Source of the DNA: Clostridia bacterium
Lineage (GTDB): Bacteria; Bacillota; Clostridia; UMGS1883; UMGS1540
NCBI GenBank assembly: GCA_017442155.1
Contig: JAFSAU010000003.1
Span: 62,001-126,000 of the forward strand
Length of the DNA: 64,000 nt
Direction of reading: 5' to 3'
Below the pieces are notes generated by a model. That model was not told the DNA's origin, ran no database searches, and saw only the letters and a program-made list of their open reading frames with translations. Below, piece after piece: positions 35,790-44,629 of the stretch. Position numbers and translations under genes: made by a program. Within the stretch, counting starts at the first letter, position 1. Each line of letters opens with the position of its first letter.

Positions 35790-36575
35790 CTAAATTTCTT
35801 CATCGCCATGCTGACGAATCCATTCCCGTGCCATATCGGAGGCCGGAAGTCCCAAATCTGCACAGCAGTTAGAGCAGAAAATGACGCCATCTATTTCCCC
35901 GTTTTTCAGCCAATTGTAATAGGTATCCAGCTGATGACGCATAAGTTCCTCCGGCATTTCCTTATGATTTCCGTAATCCCACATATAACACCCGGCCATA
36001 ATTTTCTGTCCCGAAGAAAGGCTGCGGAGTTTTGTCAGATTCTTTTCCAGATTCAAAAGGTCCTCCGCGCACCAGGTCCACATCTGCAGCACGTCACATT
36101 CTGCAATATATGGGCGACGTTCTTCTGTCAGTTCTCTTGTATAAATCACTGTCCACAGCGGAAGCGGTCGGGCCGCCTCTTCCGTCAGTTTTTTCTTAAA
36201 ACCGCGGAGTACCTCGGGTGTGAAAATTTTCATGCGACCCTCACTCATAAAATCATCCATAATCGCACCTGTAATATTCGGATACGTTTTGGAAAGGCGG
36301 ACAATTTCGTCTGTAAAATCCACCATGCCAGACCCACCGTCTCCGATAATGGACCAAACAACATTATCCAAGCTATCCAGCACCATCGCATCCTGATCAA
36401 AGGGAAGCTTTGGAAGCCCTGCCATTACTACGCGGCACATATTCGGTATACCAAAATAATAGGCACCCTCCAGTGGGGTCATTCGGCTATTTCCAGGCAG
36501 TTTGAAAGCATCATTGATATGGTGTGAACCTTCTGTCTGGCCCCAAAGCCATAACTTATTTCTAAGTTTCATCAT
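35790..36575 (-). CDS. Uncharacterised protein, paralogue B
   Basis: A 261-residue cytosolic protein paralogous to that at 33948-34739. It shares LWGQ, GSHH, SRMTPLEGAYYFGIPN, LPFDQDAM, IMDDF followed by SEGRMKIFTPE, ELTEERRPY, AGCYMWDY and IFCSNC followed by ADLGL. The differences lie mainly in residues 14-27 and 160-215, as expected of two subunits or two substrate variants. It is the first gene of the operon, with an operator-like palindrome 15 to 36 bases upstream. Function unknown; conservation of Cys, Trp and paired Asp suggests an enzyme rather than a structural protein. Confidence 0.7.
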   Translation of the reverse strand: MMKLRNKLWLWGQTEGSHHINDAFKLPGNSRMTPLEGAYYFGIPNMCRVVMAGLPKLPFDQDAMVLDSLDNVVWSIIGDGGSGMVDFTDEIVRLSKTYPNITGAIMDDFMSEGRMKIFTPEVLRGFKKKLTEEAARPLPLWTVIYTRELTEERRPYIAECDVLQMWTWCAEDLLNLEKNLTKLRSLSSGQKIMAGCYMWDYGNHKEMPEELMRHQLDTYYNWLKNGEIDGVIFCSNCCADLGLPASDMAREWIRQHGDEEI

Positions 36576-36590
36576 TTATACATCCTTTCA

Positions 36591-36612
36591 CTATTTTATA
36601 TTTATAAAATAG
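36591..36612. promoter_or_regulatory. Perfect operator-like palindrome upstream of the unknown operon
   Basis: CTATTTTATA and its exact complement TATAAAATAG, separated by two bases. It lies 15 bases before the ATG of the first operon gene, where a promoter -10 and transcript start would be, so a dimeric repressor could bind there. A candidate promoter with TAAAAT overlaps it. Confidence 0.5.
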
Positions 36613-36642
36613 CATACCAACGACTAAAAGTCATTGGTATGC
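36612..36642 (-). terminator. Terminator after the stalk-domain-like gene
   Basis: GCATACCAA / TTGGTATGC plus an inner GACT/AGTC stem. On the minus strand it is followed by TATTTTAT. It lies 30 bases after the stop at 36673 and abuts the palindrome above. Confidence 0.65.
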
Positions 36643-36672
36643 TTCGTTTCATTATTAGGATTTTCCGTTTTT

Positions 36673-37557
36673 TTACCAGAACATAGTTAATGTCCGCATT
36701 TCTTCGTCCAGGACAAGAAGCGCGACGCGACGTTGTTCCAGCGAGTCCACACGATATTGCTTATAATCCTCCATAGCAGATGCAAAGTTGCCACCATTTT
36801 TTAAGATATCAGTCATAATCAGTGCCGTTTCGCCGGCATAGCGCATATTCACCATGGCCCACCAAAGTTCCTGGGCAGAAGCGTCAAAACCATATGGCTC
36901 TTTGTATTCCTTATATTTTGCGAATCTGTCGGTAATTTCATCGTAAAAAGCTTTATACTCTGCCACGACCGTGGCATCATACACACCGCTTTCCAGCATG
37001 GAAATAACGGGTTGGATGGCATAATCCGCTTTAGACAGGAGGAGCATGCTGCCATAAAATTCTGTTTTAATATAGGTAAGCTCGTCCTCAAAATATTCAA
37101 GGTCTTGGCAGAAAATCTCTGCACGGCGGGTCGTTTCATCAAACTGGACGCCGCCCACCATAGCCAGGTCACGGAGGCGGACAGCCGTTTTACCGCCTAT
37201 ATTATAGGATGGAATTTCCGTACCACGGAAAAATGTTCGGATATCCGTTCGGTAGACATCAAAAACCTTTGTGCCAACCGCTCTCATCTCATACGAAGGA
37301 ACAAGCGGGGTAAGAGGTTTGGCAAAATCGCGGTAAAAATTTACGGTTTTTGTACTTTCATCCCAATTTACGGTATAACCAAAATTTTCAAGGTCCCTGA
37401 CTAAAACAGCAGTATACCCGTCAATATTATAGGACGGCACCAGAAAATGGTCAATATAAGCGTTTATATCTGTTGCATATCCGGCACCAATAATTTCAGC
37501 ACTTGCCCCCATACAGAGGGTACACAGAATCAGGAGAGTGCAGATAATTCGTTTCAC
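36673..37557 (-). CDS. Secreted protein with two stalk-domain (copper amine oxidase N-like) repeats
   Basis: A 294-residue exported protein. The signal peptide covers about residues 1-20 (LLILCTLCMGASA). Two repeats follow: VPSYNIDGYTAVLVRDLENF (about 40-59) and IPSYNIGGKTAVRLRDLAMV (about 114-133). They resemble the copper-amine-oxidase-like N domain, now seen as a surface stalk domain in Firmicutes. The C-terminal half (about 150-294) is helical and matches nothing I know. The start is GTG at 37555-37557 with GGAGG. It lies 17 bases after the VanW gene, so both are likely cell-envelope partners. Confidence 0.72.
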   Translation of the reverse strand: MKRIICTLLILCTLCMGASAEIIGAGYATDINAYIDHFLVPSYNIDGYTAVLVRDLENFGYTVNWDESTKTVNFYRDFAKPLTPLVPSYEMRAVGTKVFDVYRTDIRTFFRGTEIPSYNIGGKTAVRLRDLAMVGGVQFDETTRRAEIFCQDLEYFEDELTYIKTEFYGSMLLLSKADYAIQPVISMLESGVYDATVVAEYKAFYDEITDRFAKYKEYKEPYGFDASAQELWWAMVNMRYAGETALIMTDILKNGGNFASAMEDYKQYRVDSLEQRRVALLVLDEEMRTLTMFW

Positions 37558-37574
37558 AGCACCAGCCTCCTATT

Positions 37575-39350
37575 TTACAGCCCGGAATCCGAGACTGAAT
37601 CGGAATCAGGCGTAGGCGCGGGTGTCTCCGCTTCTTCTGCCTCCGGCGTTGCAGTCGGCGAAGGCGACGGAGCGCGCGTAGGCGAAGGGGATGGCGCGTG
37701 AGATGAAGTGCCGGAAGGCGTAGGGGTCACCGGGCTGACACTTGCCGTAGGTTCCTCCCCCTCGTCGGGCGTGGGGGAAGGCACAGCTTCTCCCGTGCCT
37801 ACGTGAATGACACGGAAACTGCCGTTATAGTTGCTGCGACAGAGGTAAACCTTTTCCGGTTCACGCCCCTCTCGTTCAATAATCTTATAGGTATCTACTA
37901 CATACCCGCTGCTTCCCTCCGACTCAACCTTTTCCTCCCCAAGAGGAAGAGTGGGATCGTCTACCTTTCGTTCCGGCGGATCTGTGTGCCCGATTGTCAC
38001 AGTCTCAAAAGAAACTGTTTCTCGGTCCTCTGTCTCTTGCCCATAAATGGCTGTATACATTTTTCCGCCCTCAGAACTGCAAACAATCTTTATAGGAAAT
38101 TCAGTGGAATTGCGGAATCGGAAATCAATATTTCCGTAATCTACCGTAGCATCCCGACCTAAGGGAACGTATGACACCGTTAGCTGATGGTTGACGCGCT
38201 CCACAATGTCAAGATTAGCAAACACAACAGCATTGAATAACGTGGACGATACCTGGCAAATTCCGCCTCCGATACCTGGCACCGTTTCACCGTTTACATA
38301 CACACTGGCAGTCTCAAAGCCCTCACTGTAGCTGCGTTCACCTACAACGCCGTTATAGGAAAACACCTCACCCGGAGCAAGAATGGTTCCGTTGATTTTG
38401 TTAGATGCCAAAGCAATGTTTTTGCTTCGTGCTACATCACCCGAATTAAATCGTGTTGCATATTCGCCAATGACATCGGAAAACATTTGCGCTTCAATTT
38501 CTTCCAGCGTAATTTCCGGCTCATGAATTACTAAAGGAATTTCAAAAGTTGCGCCGTCTCCGGTATGGCTGTCAATAATCGCTTGTGCTTCCGCTTTATC
38601 AAACGAAACCCCCAGTACATGCGGGTACATAACGACCTTGCCCTCTACGATTTCATAATAGGCATTGCTGGATTCCGCGCAAATTTTATCTTGCAGTTTT
38701 TCTGCCGTGAGAGGAGCAGGCCTACGGGATTCTTTCTCAAATGTAATCTTCTCATTGTATGTGCCCATACGAATGGTTTCCAGAATTGCCCCGGAGACAC
38801 TTTCCGCATCCGGCATAAGACCCGGGCGTCCGGTAGTTACAACCAATTTATCATCCTGAATTTCCCAGGAATGTTCCACCACTCTATCCCCGATATCCGC
38901 AAGAAGAGACTCCAGGATATCCTCATAAGCGACTTTATCGTATTCAATTTCAACGCCGACTTCCTGCTTCACAAAAAAAGAACAGAAAGCACGGCCTATC
39001 CGAAGAAAGAAATTTCCTTCTTTCAAATGATGTGAAGCTTTTTCAGCGGTTTTCTCATAATCATAAGCAGCCAAAAAATCAGACGGCACAACCGTTTTTT
39101 CCACATCACCAAGTACTACATGCACGGCCTTATCAAAAATGGAATTATCAAGATTTTGGCGTAGTTTATCCGTAGCTTCCTCCAAAGTAAGGCCTGAAAC
39201 ATCCACCCCTCCGGCGCGCGTTCCACCCGGAATTTTACCAGAGCCGTAAGCACGGACAGCAGACGCCGCAAAAAGCACTGCCAGAATTAACACCGCACAA
39301 AGTATGATATAAGTTTTTTTCTTTAACCGCTTCAAAGTGTATACCCCCAT
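37575..39350 (-). CDS. VanW-family cell-wall protein with peptidoglycan-binding and Pro/Ser/Thr-rich tail
   Basis: A 591-residue membrane-anchored protein. One N-terminal helix (about 13-34) is followed by a peptidoglycan-binding-like region beginning GGVDVSGLTLEEATDKL and a second copy near residue 225. A VanW domain (about 315-440; GEVFSYNGVVGERSYSEGF, GGGICQVSSTLFNAV) and a G5-like stretch come next. The last 70 residues are almost only Pro, Ser, Thr, Ala and acidic residues. VanW proteins occur in vancomycin-resistance clusters but are common in Firmicutes without resistance; function is not settled. A TTG at 39333-39335 has a better ribosome site than the ATG at 39350, so the true start may be five codons later. 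Confidence 0.87.
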   Translation of the reverse strand: MGVYTLKRLKKKTYIILCAVLILAVLFAASAVRAYGSGKIPGGTRAGGVDVSGLTLEEATDKLRQNLDNSIFDKAVHVVLGDVEKTVVPSDFLAAYDYEKTAEKASHHLKEGNFFLRIGRAFCSFFVKQEVGVEIEYDKVAYEDILESLLADIGDRVVEHSWEIQDDKLVVTTGRPGLMPDAESVSGAILETIRMGTYNEKITFEKESRRPAPLTAEKLQDKICAESSNAYYEIVEGKVVMYPHVLGVSFDKAEAQAIIDSHTGDGATFEIPLVIHEPEITLEEIEAQMFSDVIGEYATRFNSGDVARSKNIALASNKINGTILAPGEVFSYNGVVGERSYSEGFETASVYVNGETVPGIGGGICQVSSTLFNAVVFANLDIVERVNHQLTVSYVPLGRDATVDYGNIDFRFRNSTEFPIKIVCSSEGGKMYTAIYGQETEDRETVSFETVTIGHTDPPERKVDDPTLPLGEEKVESEGSSGYVVDTYKIIEREGREPEKVYLCRSNYNGSFRVIHVGTGEAVPSPTPDEGEEPTASVSPVTPTPSGTSSHAPSPSPTRAPSPSPTATPEAEEAETPAPTPDSDSVSDSGL

Positions 39351-39395
39351 ATTGTTTTATCGGTTGTAGTATTTGTATATTATCATTTTCTATAT

Positions 39396-39424
39396 ATTAT
39401 AACAGAAAATTCCCGGTTAGTAAA
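39396..39424 (-). promoter_or_regulatory. Promoter of the vanW-like operon
   Basis: Minus-strand TTTACT (39419-39424), a 17-base spacer, TATAAT (39396-39401) with an extended -10 (TGT). The rest of 39351-39589 is AT-rich and shows nothing else apart from a weak AAAAGG/CCTTTT hairpin near 39530. Confidence 0.72.
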
Positions 39425-39589
39425 TACGATTTTGAAAAAAATATATTTTTAATACTTTTTTAAATTTTAAGCAAAATTCAACCCTGAAAAATGGACGTTT
39501 TTTAAGATTTTAATCCAAATATCCGCATAAAAAGGCGGCCTTTTAACAGCTTAAACGTAAAAAATCCTCCCAAAAAAGAGGTACAGTAA

Positions 39590-39617
39590 TTGGAGGATGT
39601 AAAAATACATCCTCCAA
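39590..39617 (-). terminator. Hairpin after the DUF1858 gene
   Basis: Perfect 12-base stem TTGGAGGATGTA / TACATCCTCCAA with a 4-base loop, four bases after the stop codon. There is no T tract, so it may be a stabilising 3' stem. Confidence 0.65.
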
Positions 39618-39621
39618 GCTA

Positions 39622-39825
39622 CTATTTAGATTCCAGATAAGCATTGATTTTTGCAATCAGTTCATCTGCGTCAACGCCATGAACCGCGCAGGCTGCTTCA
39701 ACGCTTTCACCGCTTGCTGACGGGCAGCCAAGACAGTGCATCCCGATTTCGAGGAAAAACGGAGCTGTGCCCGGGTCCATGCGCAGAACGTCTGCAATGA
39801 TTGTGTCTTTTGTTACTTTTGCCAT
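39622..39825 (-). CDS. DUF1858 domain-containing protein
   Basis: A 67-residue protein with the DUF1858 pattern: ITKDTIIADVLRMDPG-like start, FFLEIGMHCLGCPSASGES (about 24-42) and a second Cys in VEAACAVHGVDADELI. The CxxC (Cys31, Cys34) resembles redox or metal-site motifs in the ScdA/Ric N-terminal domain and in hybrid-cluster-associated proteins. Role unknown, possibly linked to iron-sulfur or nitrosative stress chemistry. It lies one base after nagA, with which it is co-transcribed. Confidence 0.84.
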   Translation of the reverse strand: MAKVTKDTIIADVLRMDPGTAPFFLEIGMHCLGCPSASGESVEAACAVHGVDADELIAKINAYLESK

Positions 39826-39826
39826 G

Positions 39827-40999
39827 TCAAATCTTCCTTTCTTTGCCTTTCAGCAACACTTTTTGAATTTCTATATTGTCATTAAATAAAACAATATCAG
39901 CATCACGTCCTGCTTCAATAGTACCGATATGGTTAGCACCGGCAATTTTTGCAGGGATTTTGGTCATCATTTTAACAGCGTTTACTATATCAACACCTGC
40001 TTCCTTATGCATCACGCGCACCAGGCGGTCAGTGGTGGCAATGCTTCCGGCAAAATTGATGCGATCCGGCATTTTAGCAACACCATCTTCAATAATAGCA
40101 ATACGCCCGTCGGCAATAGGTCCAAGTATCATTTCTTTGATACCTTCCACCCCGGCACCGCGCATAGAATCGGTAACCATACAAATATAATCAGAGGTTT
40201 TCACCTTATAAATCAAGCGAAGGAGTTCCGGCGGCAGATGCTTGCCATCGGCAATCGTTTCCACGTACATATCGTCCAGAAGATAGCCTGTTTCCACCGC
40301 GCCGAGAACACGGAAGCCCTGTCGTCTTGTCAAAAGAGACATGCCGGAATAGAAATGGGTCATCAGTCGGCAACCGGCATTATAAACGGGCATAATCTCA
40401 TCATACGTAGCATTTGTATGCGCAATAGAAGGAACAACGCCATGCTTAATCAGTGTTTCACAGAATTCCGGTGCTCCTTTCCGCTCCGGTGCAAAGCTCC
40501 AGCGGGCAATAATACCTTTATATTCTGACAGAAGCTCTTCATATTCTTCTTTTATCGGGTCCGTAATAAATTCCGGGGCCTGTGCGCCGGCCTGTTCCTG
40601 CGAAAAGTACGGTCCTTCCAGATGTGCGCCCAGAACCTGGGGCAACTCCGGGTTGTTCTCCCGCATTACTGCACCGATATCCTCAATACTTTTTCGGAAA
40701 GAAGCGGGGTTTGCCGTAGTACAGGTCGGCATAATAGCCGTAGTCCCGTACCGAACATGCGCTTGGAGTGCTGTCCGCACATCCTCCGGAGTGCCGTCCA
40801 TGAAATCTGTACCACCTGCTCCATGAGTATGCAAATCAACAAAGCCGGGGCTAACGTAGGCACCTGCCGCGTCTATAACCTCGTCTGCGGCAATTTCATC
40901 CGCCGTAACAGCCAGTATTTTTCCGTCCCGTATGTACAGTGCCTTGTCTTTCTCCACCGTATCGGTAATAATACGGCCATTTATAATTTTAAGTGTCAT
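39827..40999 (-). CDS. nagA: N-acetylglucosamine-6-phosphate deacetylase
   Basis: A 390-residue amidohydrolase that deacetylates GlcNAc-6-phosphate in amino-sugar catabolism. The metal-site motifs are VDLHTHGAGGTDFMDG (residues 53-68), GAHLEGPYFSQEQAGA (near 125) and MVTDSMRGAG (near 275). It overlaps trmK by 4 bases (ATGA). Amino-sugar partners nagB and a PTS are not in the window, so the gene may serve cell-wall recycling together with the housekeeping operon. Confidence 0.93.
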   Translation of the reverse strand: MTLKIINGRIITDTVEKDKALYIRDGKILAVTADEIAADEVIDAAGAYVSPGFVDLHTHGAGGTDFMDGTPEDVRTALQAHVRYGTTAIMPTCTTANPASFRKSIEDIGAVMRENNPELPQVLGAHLEGPYFSQEQAGAQAPEFITDPIKEEYEELLSEYKGIIARWSFAPERKGAPEFCETLIKHGVVPSIAHTNATYDEIMPVYNAGCRLMTHFYSGMSLLTRRQGFRVLGAVETGYLLDDMYVETIADGKHLPPELLRLIYKVKTSDYICMVTDSMRGAGVEGIKEMILGPIADGRIAIIEDGVAKMPDRINFAGSIATTDRLVRVMHKEAGVDIVNAVKMMTKIPAKIAGANHIGTIEAGRDADIVLFNDNIEIQKVLLKGKERKI

Positions 41000-41661
41000 T
41001 TTCGCATCTCCTTTAAAATCATTATAATCCTATCCATTTCATCCCTCTGTGGCTCTTTTGCCTTTTCAAGACCACAAAGTCTCTTGCGGAGTTTTTCCTC
41101 AGTTCGTGCTTTCAAAAGCGGGTAAAGCGGATCTGATTTCGTTTTCCGACCCAAAAGAAGCTCTGCTTCTGTATATCGCTCCGACTCCCCCCGCACCGCT
41201 TCGAGAATCACATATAATTTTTCTTCTTCACGGGCAATACATTCGTTAAGGATTTTATATCCGTTTTCAATCAAATACTGTCTGAGCTCTGCTGTCGCTG
41301 TCATGGGCTGTAAAATCAGTGTTTTCCCTTTTAAATCAGGAGCACCTGTCAATATTTCGGAAATCAGGATGCCCCCCATCCCGGCAATAATAATAGAATC
41401 ATACCCGGAAACATCCACACCGCAAAGTCCGTCAGCCTTTTGCGTTTTTATCGCAGCCTCCAGTCCGGAAACCCGAATGTTTTCCCGTGCACGGTCAATC
41501 GGTCCGTCATGCACATCCGTGGCAAGTGCCCGGACCGCCTTCTTCTCTTTTACCAGATAAATCGGCACATAGGCATGGTCACTCCCTACATCTATAACAC
41601 CTGCCCCTTCCCGCACAAGTGCTATAATGGCCGCAAGGCGGGGTGTAATCACGTTATTCAA
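40996..41661 (-). CDS. trmK: tRNA (adenine-22-N1)-methyltransferase TrmK
   Basis: A 221-residue Rossmann-type SAM methyltransferase that makes m1A22 in tRNA. Hallmarks are [19 protein letters not shown] (from residue 19) and [16 protein letters not shown] (near 88-103). It begins with TTG at 41659-41661, inside the last codons of sigA, with AAGGA upstream, so it is translationally coupled. dnaG-sigA-trmK is a common Firmicutes order. Confidence 0.9.
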   Translation of the reverse strand: MNNVITPRLAAIIALVREGAGVIDVGSDHAYVPIYLVKEKKAVRALATDVHDGPIDRARENIRVSGLEAAIKTQKADGLCGVDVSGYDSIIIAGMGGILISEILTGAPDLKGKTLILQPMTATAELRQYLIENGYKILNECIAREEEKLYVILEAVRGESERYTEAELLLGRKTKSDPLYPLLKARTEEKLRKRLCGLEKAKEPQRDEMDRIIMILKEMRK

Positions 41662-42733
41662 GGAAATCCTTCAGCTTTTTACTACGGCTGGGGTGACGAA
41701 GCTTTCGCAGTGCCTTTGCCTCTATCTGACGAATACGCTCACGGGTTACGTCAAATACCTTTCCCACTTCCTCCAGTGTGCGGGGACGGCCATCGTCCAG
41801 TCCGAAACGGAGCCGAAGCACTTTTTCTTCCCGGGAGGTCAAGGTATCCAGTACATCCATGAGCTGTTCCTTCATGAGCGTAAAGGACGCCATTTCGCTG
41901 GGGGCCGGCGCATCATCGTCCGGAATGAAATCGCCAAGGTGGCTGTCTTCTTCCTCACCAATAGGCGTTTCAAGAGAAACCGGTTCCTGGGCAATCTTCA
42001 TAATTTCCCGGACCTTGTCCAGCGACATATTCATTTCCCGGGCAATTTCCTCAGGAAGCGGGTCACGCCCAAGCTCCTGCAGGAGCTGACGGGAAACACG
42101 AATCAGTTTATTAATAGTTTCCACCATATGCACGGGCACACGGATGGTACGGGCTTGATCGGCAATGGCACGGGTGATAGCCTGGCGAATCCACCAGGTG
42201 GCATAGGTACTGAATTTGAAGCCCTTGGAATAGTCAAATTTTTCCACCGCTTTAATAAGGCCGAGATTCCCCTCCTGAATTAAATCAAGGAACAGCATTC
42301 CTCGCCCTACATACCGTTTTGCAATGCTGACAACAAGACGGAGATTTGCCTCGGTAAGGCGCATTTTTGCCACCTCGTCACCATCCACCATACGTTGTGC
42401 CAGCACAAGCTCTTCGTCTGCTGAAAGCAGGGGGACTTTTCCGATTTCTTTCAGATACATACGCACATGGTCATCTACATTGATGCCTTCGGGAAGACTG
42501 AGGTCGATTTCTTCTTCATTCGTTGCAATCTGTTTCAGGTCCTCGTCCATATCCTCAATGACTTCAATATCCATATGCTCAATGGACTCGTAAATTTTTT
42601 CAATTTGTTCGGGCTCCATTTCCATTTCTTCCAGGGATTCGTTAATTTCTCTGTACGTCAGCATCCCCTTTTTTCTGCCCTTTTCCACCAACTCTTTTAT
42701 AATTTGTTTTTTATTGGCTGCTGCATCTGACAT
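41654..42733 (-). CDS. rpoD: RNA polymerase primary sigma factor
   Basis: A 359-residue sigma-70 (SigA). Region 1.1 spans about residues 1-75. Region 2 contains [20 protein letters not shown] and [20 protein letters not shown], the -10 recognition part. Region 4 contains [20 protein letters not shown], the -35 recognition helix-turn-helix. The size matches short Firmicutes SigA. The TTGACA/TATAAT promoters elsewhere in the window fit this factor. It lies three bases after dnaG. Confidence 0.96.
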   Translation of the reverse strand: MSDAAANKKQIIKELVEKGRKKGMLTYREINESLEEMEMEPEQIEKIYESIEHMDIEVIEDMDEDLKQIATNEEEIDLSLPEGINVDDHVRMYLKEIGKVPLLSADEELVLAQRMVDGDEVAKMRLTEANLRLVVSIAKRYVGRGMLFLDLIQEGNLGLIKAVEKFDYSKGFKFSTYATWWIRQAITRAIADQARTIRVPVHMVETINKLIRVSRQLLQELGRDPLPEEIAREMNMSLDKVREIMKIAQEPVSLETPIGEEEDSHLGDFIPDDDAPAPSEMASFTLMKEQLMDVLDTLTSREEKVLRLRFGLDDGRPRTLEEVGKVFDVTRERIRQIEAKALRKLRHPSRSKKLKDFLE

Positions 42734-42736
42734 CGT

Positions 42737-44455
42737 TTAGCACCCTCCTTTCTCTTTAACATTCTTTTTCATTAGCAAACTATTTAACATGGATATATCA
42801 CCGGATTCTATCGCTTCCTTTACTTTTTGATTATAACTTTCCTTTCGCAGTGCTTCCATAAGTTCCCGCATTGCTGCATCATTTTTTTCATAGTTCACGG
42901 GCATACTTAATGCGGCGGCAGCAATCGCGGACTCTTCATTTTCAAAACGGGCGGTAATCTGCGCCGCATCGTCCGTTTCTGCAAGAAGCTCTAATATCTT
43001 CTTATGCACCGGAGCTTCCAAAACATCAGATAGCTCTTCTTTGTATTTCTGATACACGGTTTTATCTTTCAGGCAAAGAGAAATAATTTTGTCAGCCGTA
43101 TGGCTTCTTATCGCCGCCGGGACTTTAGGTCCTGGTGTTTTCACATTCCATTGTGCACTCTTTTTCTTTCTGTTTCGCTTTTTTTCCACCTCTGCTTCAA
43201 TTGCACTGCTGCCAATACCGGTTTCTTCAGCAAGACGCTGCCGAAGCACTTCCCGTTCTACGCTACTACCAACAGCACTGATAACCTTGGTGCAGGCCTC
43301 CACATATTCAATCCGCTGGGCTTCATCGGTAATGGTATACTGCTTGCGAAGCTGACGAATCCGGAAAGCAGCAGGCGTATCTGCCTTCTGCAGAAGTTCA
43401 GAAAACTTCACCGCGCTGTTTGCTTTAATAAATTCATCCGGGTCCTTCCCCTCCGGCAAGGAGAGTACACGAAGCCGGACATCAATCCCTTCAAAAACTT
43501 CAATCGCACGCATGGCCGCTTTAACACCCGCGCCATCCGTATCATAGCAGATGGTCACTTTTTCAGCATACTTTGCCGCAAGACGGGCCTGTTCGGCTGT
43601 CAGGGCCGTACCAAGCGATGCCACAGCATTCTGAATTCCTGCCTGATACAGTGAAATTACATCCATATACCCTTCCACCAAAATCAATTCCTTGCTCCGT
43701 TTCGCAAGCTGCAGAGAAAAAAGATTCTGTCCTTTATTAAAAACCGGCGTTTCAGGAGAATTGAGATACTTTACATTCCCCTCGCCAAGAATTCTGCCGC
43801 CAAATCCGATAACATTACCGCGGACGTCAATAATCGGAAACATAAGCCTGTCCCGAAAGCGGTCAATCACTTTCCCCGTTTTAGTAAATGAGGAAAGCCC
43901 TGCCTGTACCAGCTCTTCTCTCGCATATCCTGCGCTGAGAAGGTGCTTCGTAAGCACATCCCACTCATCCGGTGCATACCCTATACCATACGTTTTCACC
44001 GTTTCACCGCCAAGTCCACGTTTCCTCACATATTCCTGTGCCGTTTTTGCATCAGCAGAGAAAAGGCAGTCGCGATAAAATCTTGCTGCGTCCTTATTCA
44101 TCTGCAGATACCGTTGTCTCTGTTCATACCGCTTCTGATCCGCTTCCGAAAAGGACTGAGTGTCAATCCGGATTCCCGCACGGTCCGCAAGAAAACGAAC
44201 TGCTTCTACAAAATCCAGATGTTCAATGTTTTCAACAAACTTTATACTGTTTCCTCCCGCACCGCAGCCAAAACAATAATAAAGCTGTCTGTCGGGCGTA
44301 ACATGAAAAGAAGGTGTTTTTTCTTTATGGAAAGGACAAAGTCCAACATAGGAGCTGCCACTTCGCCGCAGCGGGACATACTGCCCCACAAGGGATACAA
44401 TATCATTTGCAGCAATAATATCCTGGACTAACTGGTCCGGTATCTGCTTTGCCAT
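42737..44455 (-). CDS. dnaG: DNA primase
   Basis: A 572-residue primase that makes RNA primers at the replication fork. The N-terminal zinc finger uses Cys40, His43, Cys61 and Cys64 (LCPFHKEK, CFGCGAGG). The RNA polymerase core follows. The TOPRIM part has LILVEGYMDVISLYQ near residue 255 and CYDTDGAGVKAAMRA near 302. A C-terminal helicase-binding region ends the protein. It is the first gene of dnaG-sigA-trmK-nagA-DUF1858. Confidence 0.96.
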   Translation of the reverse strand: MAKQIPDQLVQDIIAANDIVSLVGQYVPLRRSGSSYVGLCPFHKEKTPSFHVTPDRQLYYCFGCGAGGNSIKFVENIEHLDFVEAVRFLADRAGIRIDTQSFSEADQKRYEQRQRYLQMNKDAARFYRDCLFSADAKTAQEYVRKRGLGGETVKTYGIGYAPDEWDVLTKHLLSAGYAREELVQAGLSSFTKTGKVIDRFRDRLMFPIIDVRGNVIGFGGRILGEGNVKYLNSPETPVFNKGQNLFSLQLAKRSKELILVEGYMDVISLYQAGIQNAVASLGTALTAEQARLAAKYAEKVTICYDTDGAGVKAAMRAIEVFEGIDVRLRVLSLPEGKDPDEFIKANSAVKFSELLQKADTPAAFRIRQLRKQYTITDEAQRIEYVEACTKVISAVGSSVEREVLRQRLAEETGIGSSAIEAEVEKKRNRKKKSAQWNVKTPGPKVPAAIRSHTADKIISLCLKDKTVYQKYKEELSDVLEAPVHKKILELLAETDDAAQITARFENEESAIAAAALSMPVNYEKNDAAMRELMEALRKESYNQKVKEAIESGDISMLNSLLMKKNVKEKGGC

Positions 44456-44470
44456 TTCCCGCCTCTCCTT

Positions 44471-44499
44471 CGTATATAAAAAAAATCCTACCTAGTCAA
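44471..44499 (-). promoter_or_regulatory. Promoter of dnaG-sigA
   Basis: Minus-strand TTGACT (44494-44499), a 17-base spacer, TATACG (44471-44476), only 15 bases before the dnaG ATG. The leader must be very short, with GAAGGAGAGG as ribosome site. Confidence 0.5.
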
Positions 44500-44545
44500 T
44501 TTTCGACATTCAATATTCAAATCCTTCTTTTTTTACAATTTTTTA

Positions 44546-44586
44546 TAAAAAAACACTGCCGCAGTTTTTAAAAAACCCGACAGTGT
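44546..44586 (-). terminator. Terminator of the dgt operon
   Basis: Minus-strand ACACTGTCG pairs with CGGCAGTGT (one G-T wobble) around a 16-base loop, followed by a T7 tract. It lies 43 bases after the dgt stop. Confidence 0.72.
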
Positions 44587-44629
44587 ATAAGTTTGACCAA
44601 AAAATACATTTTTATGCAAATAAAGCATT

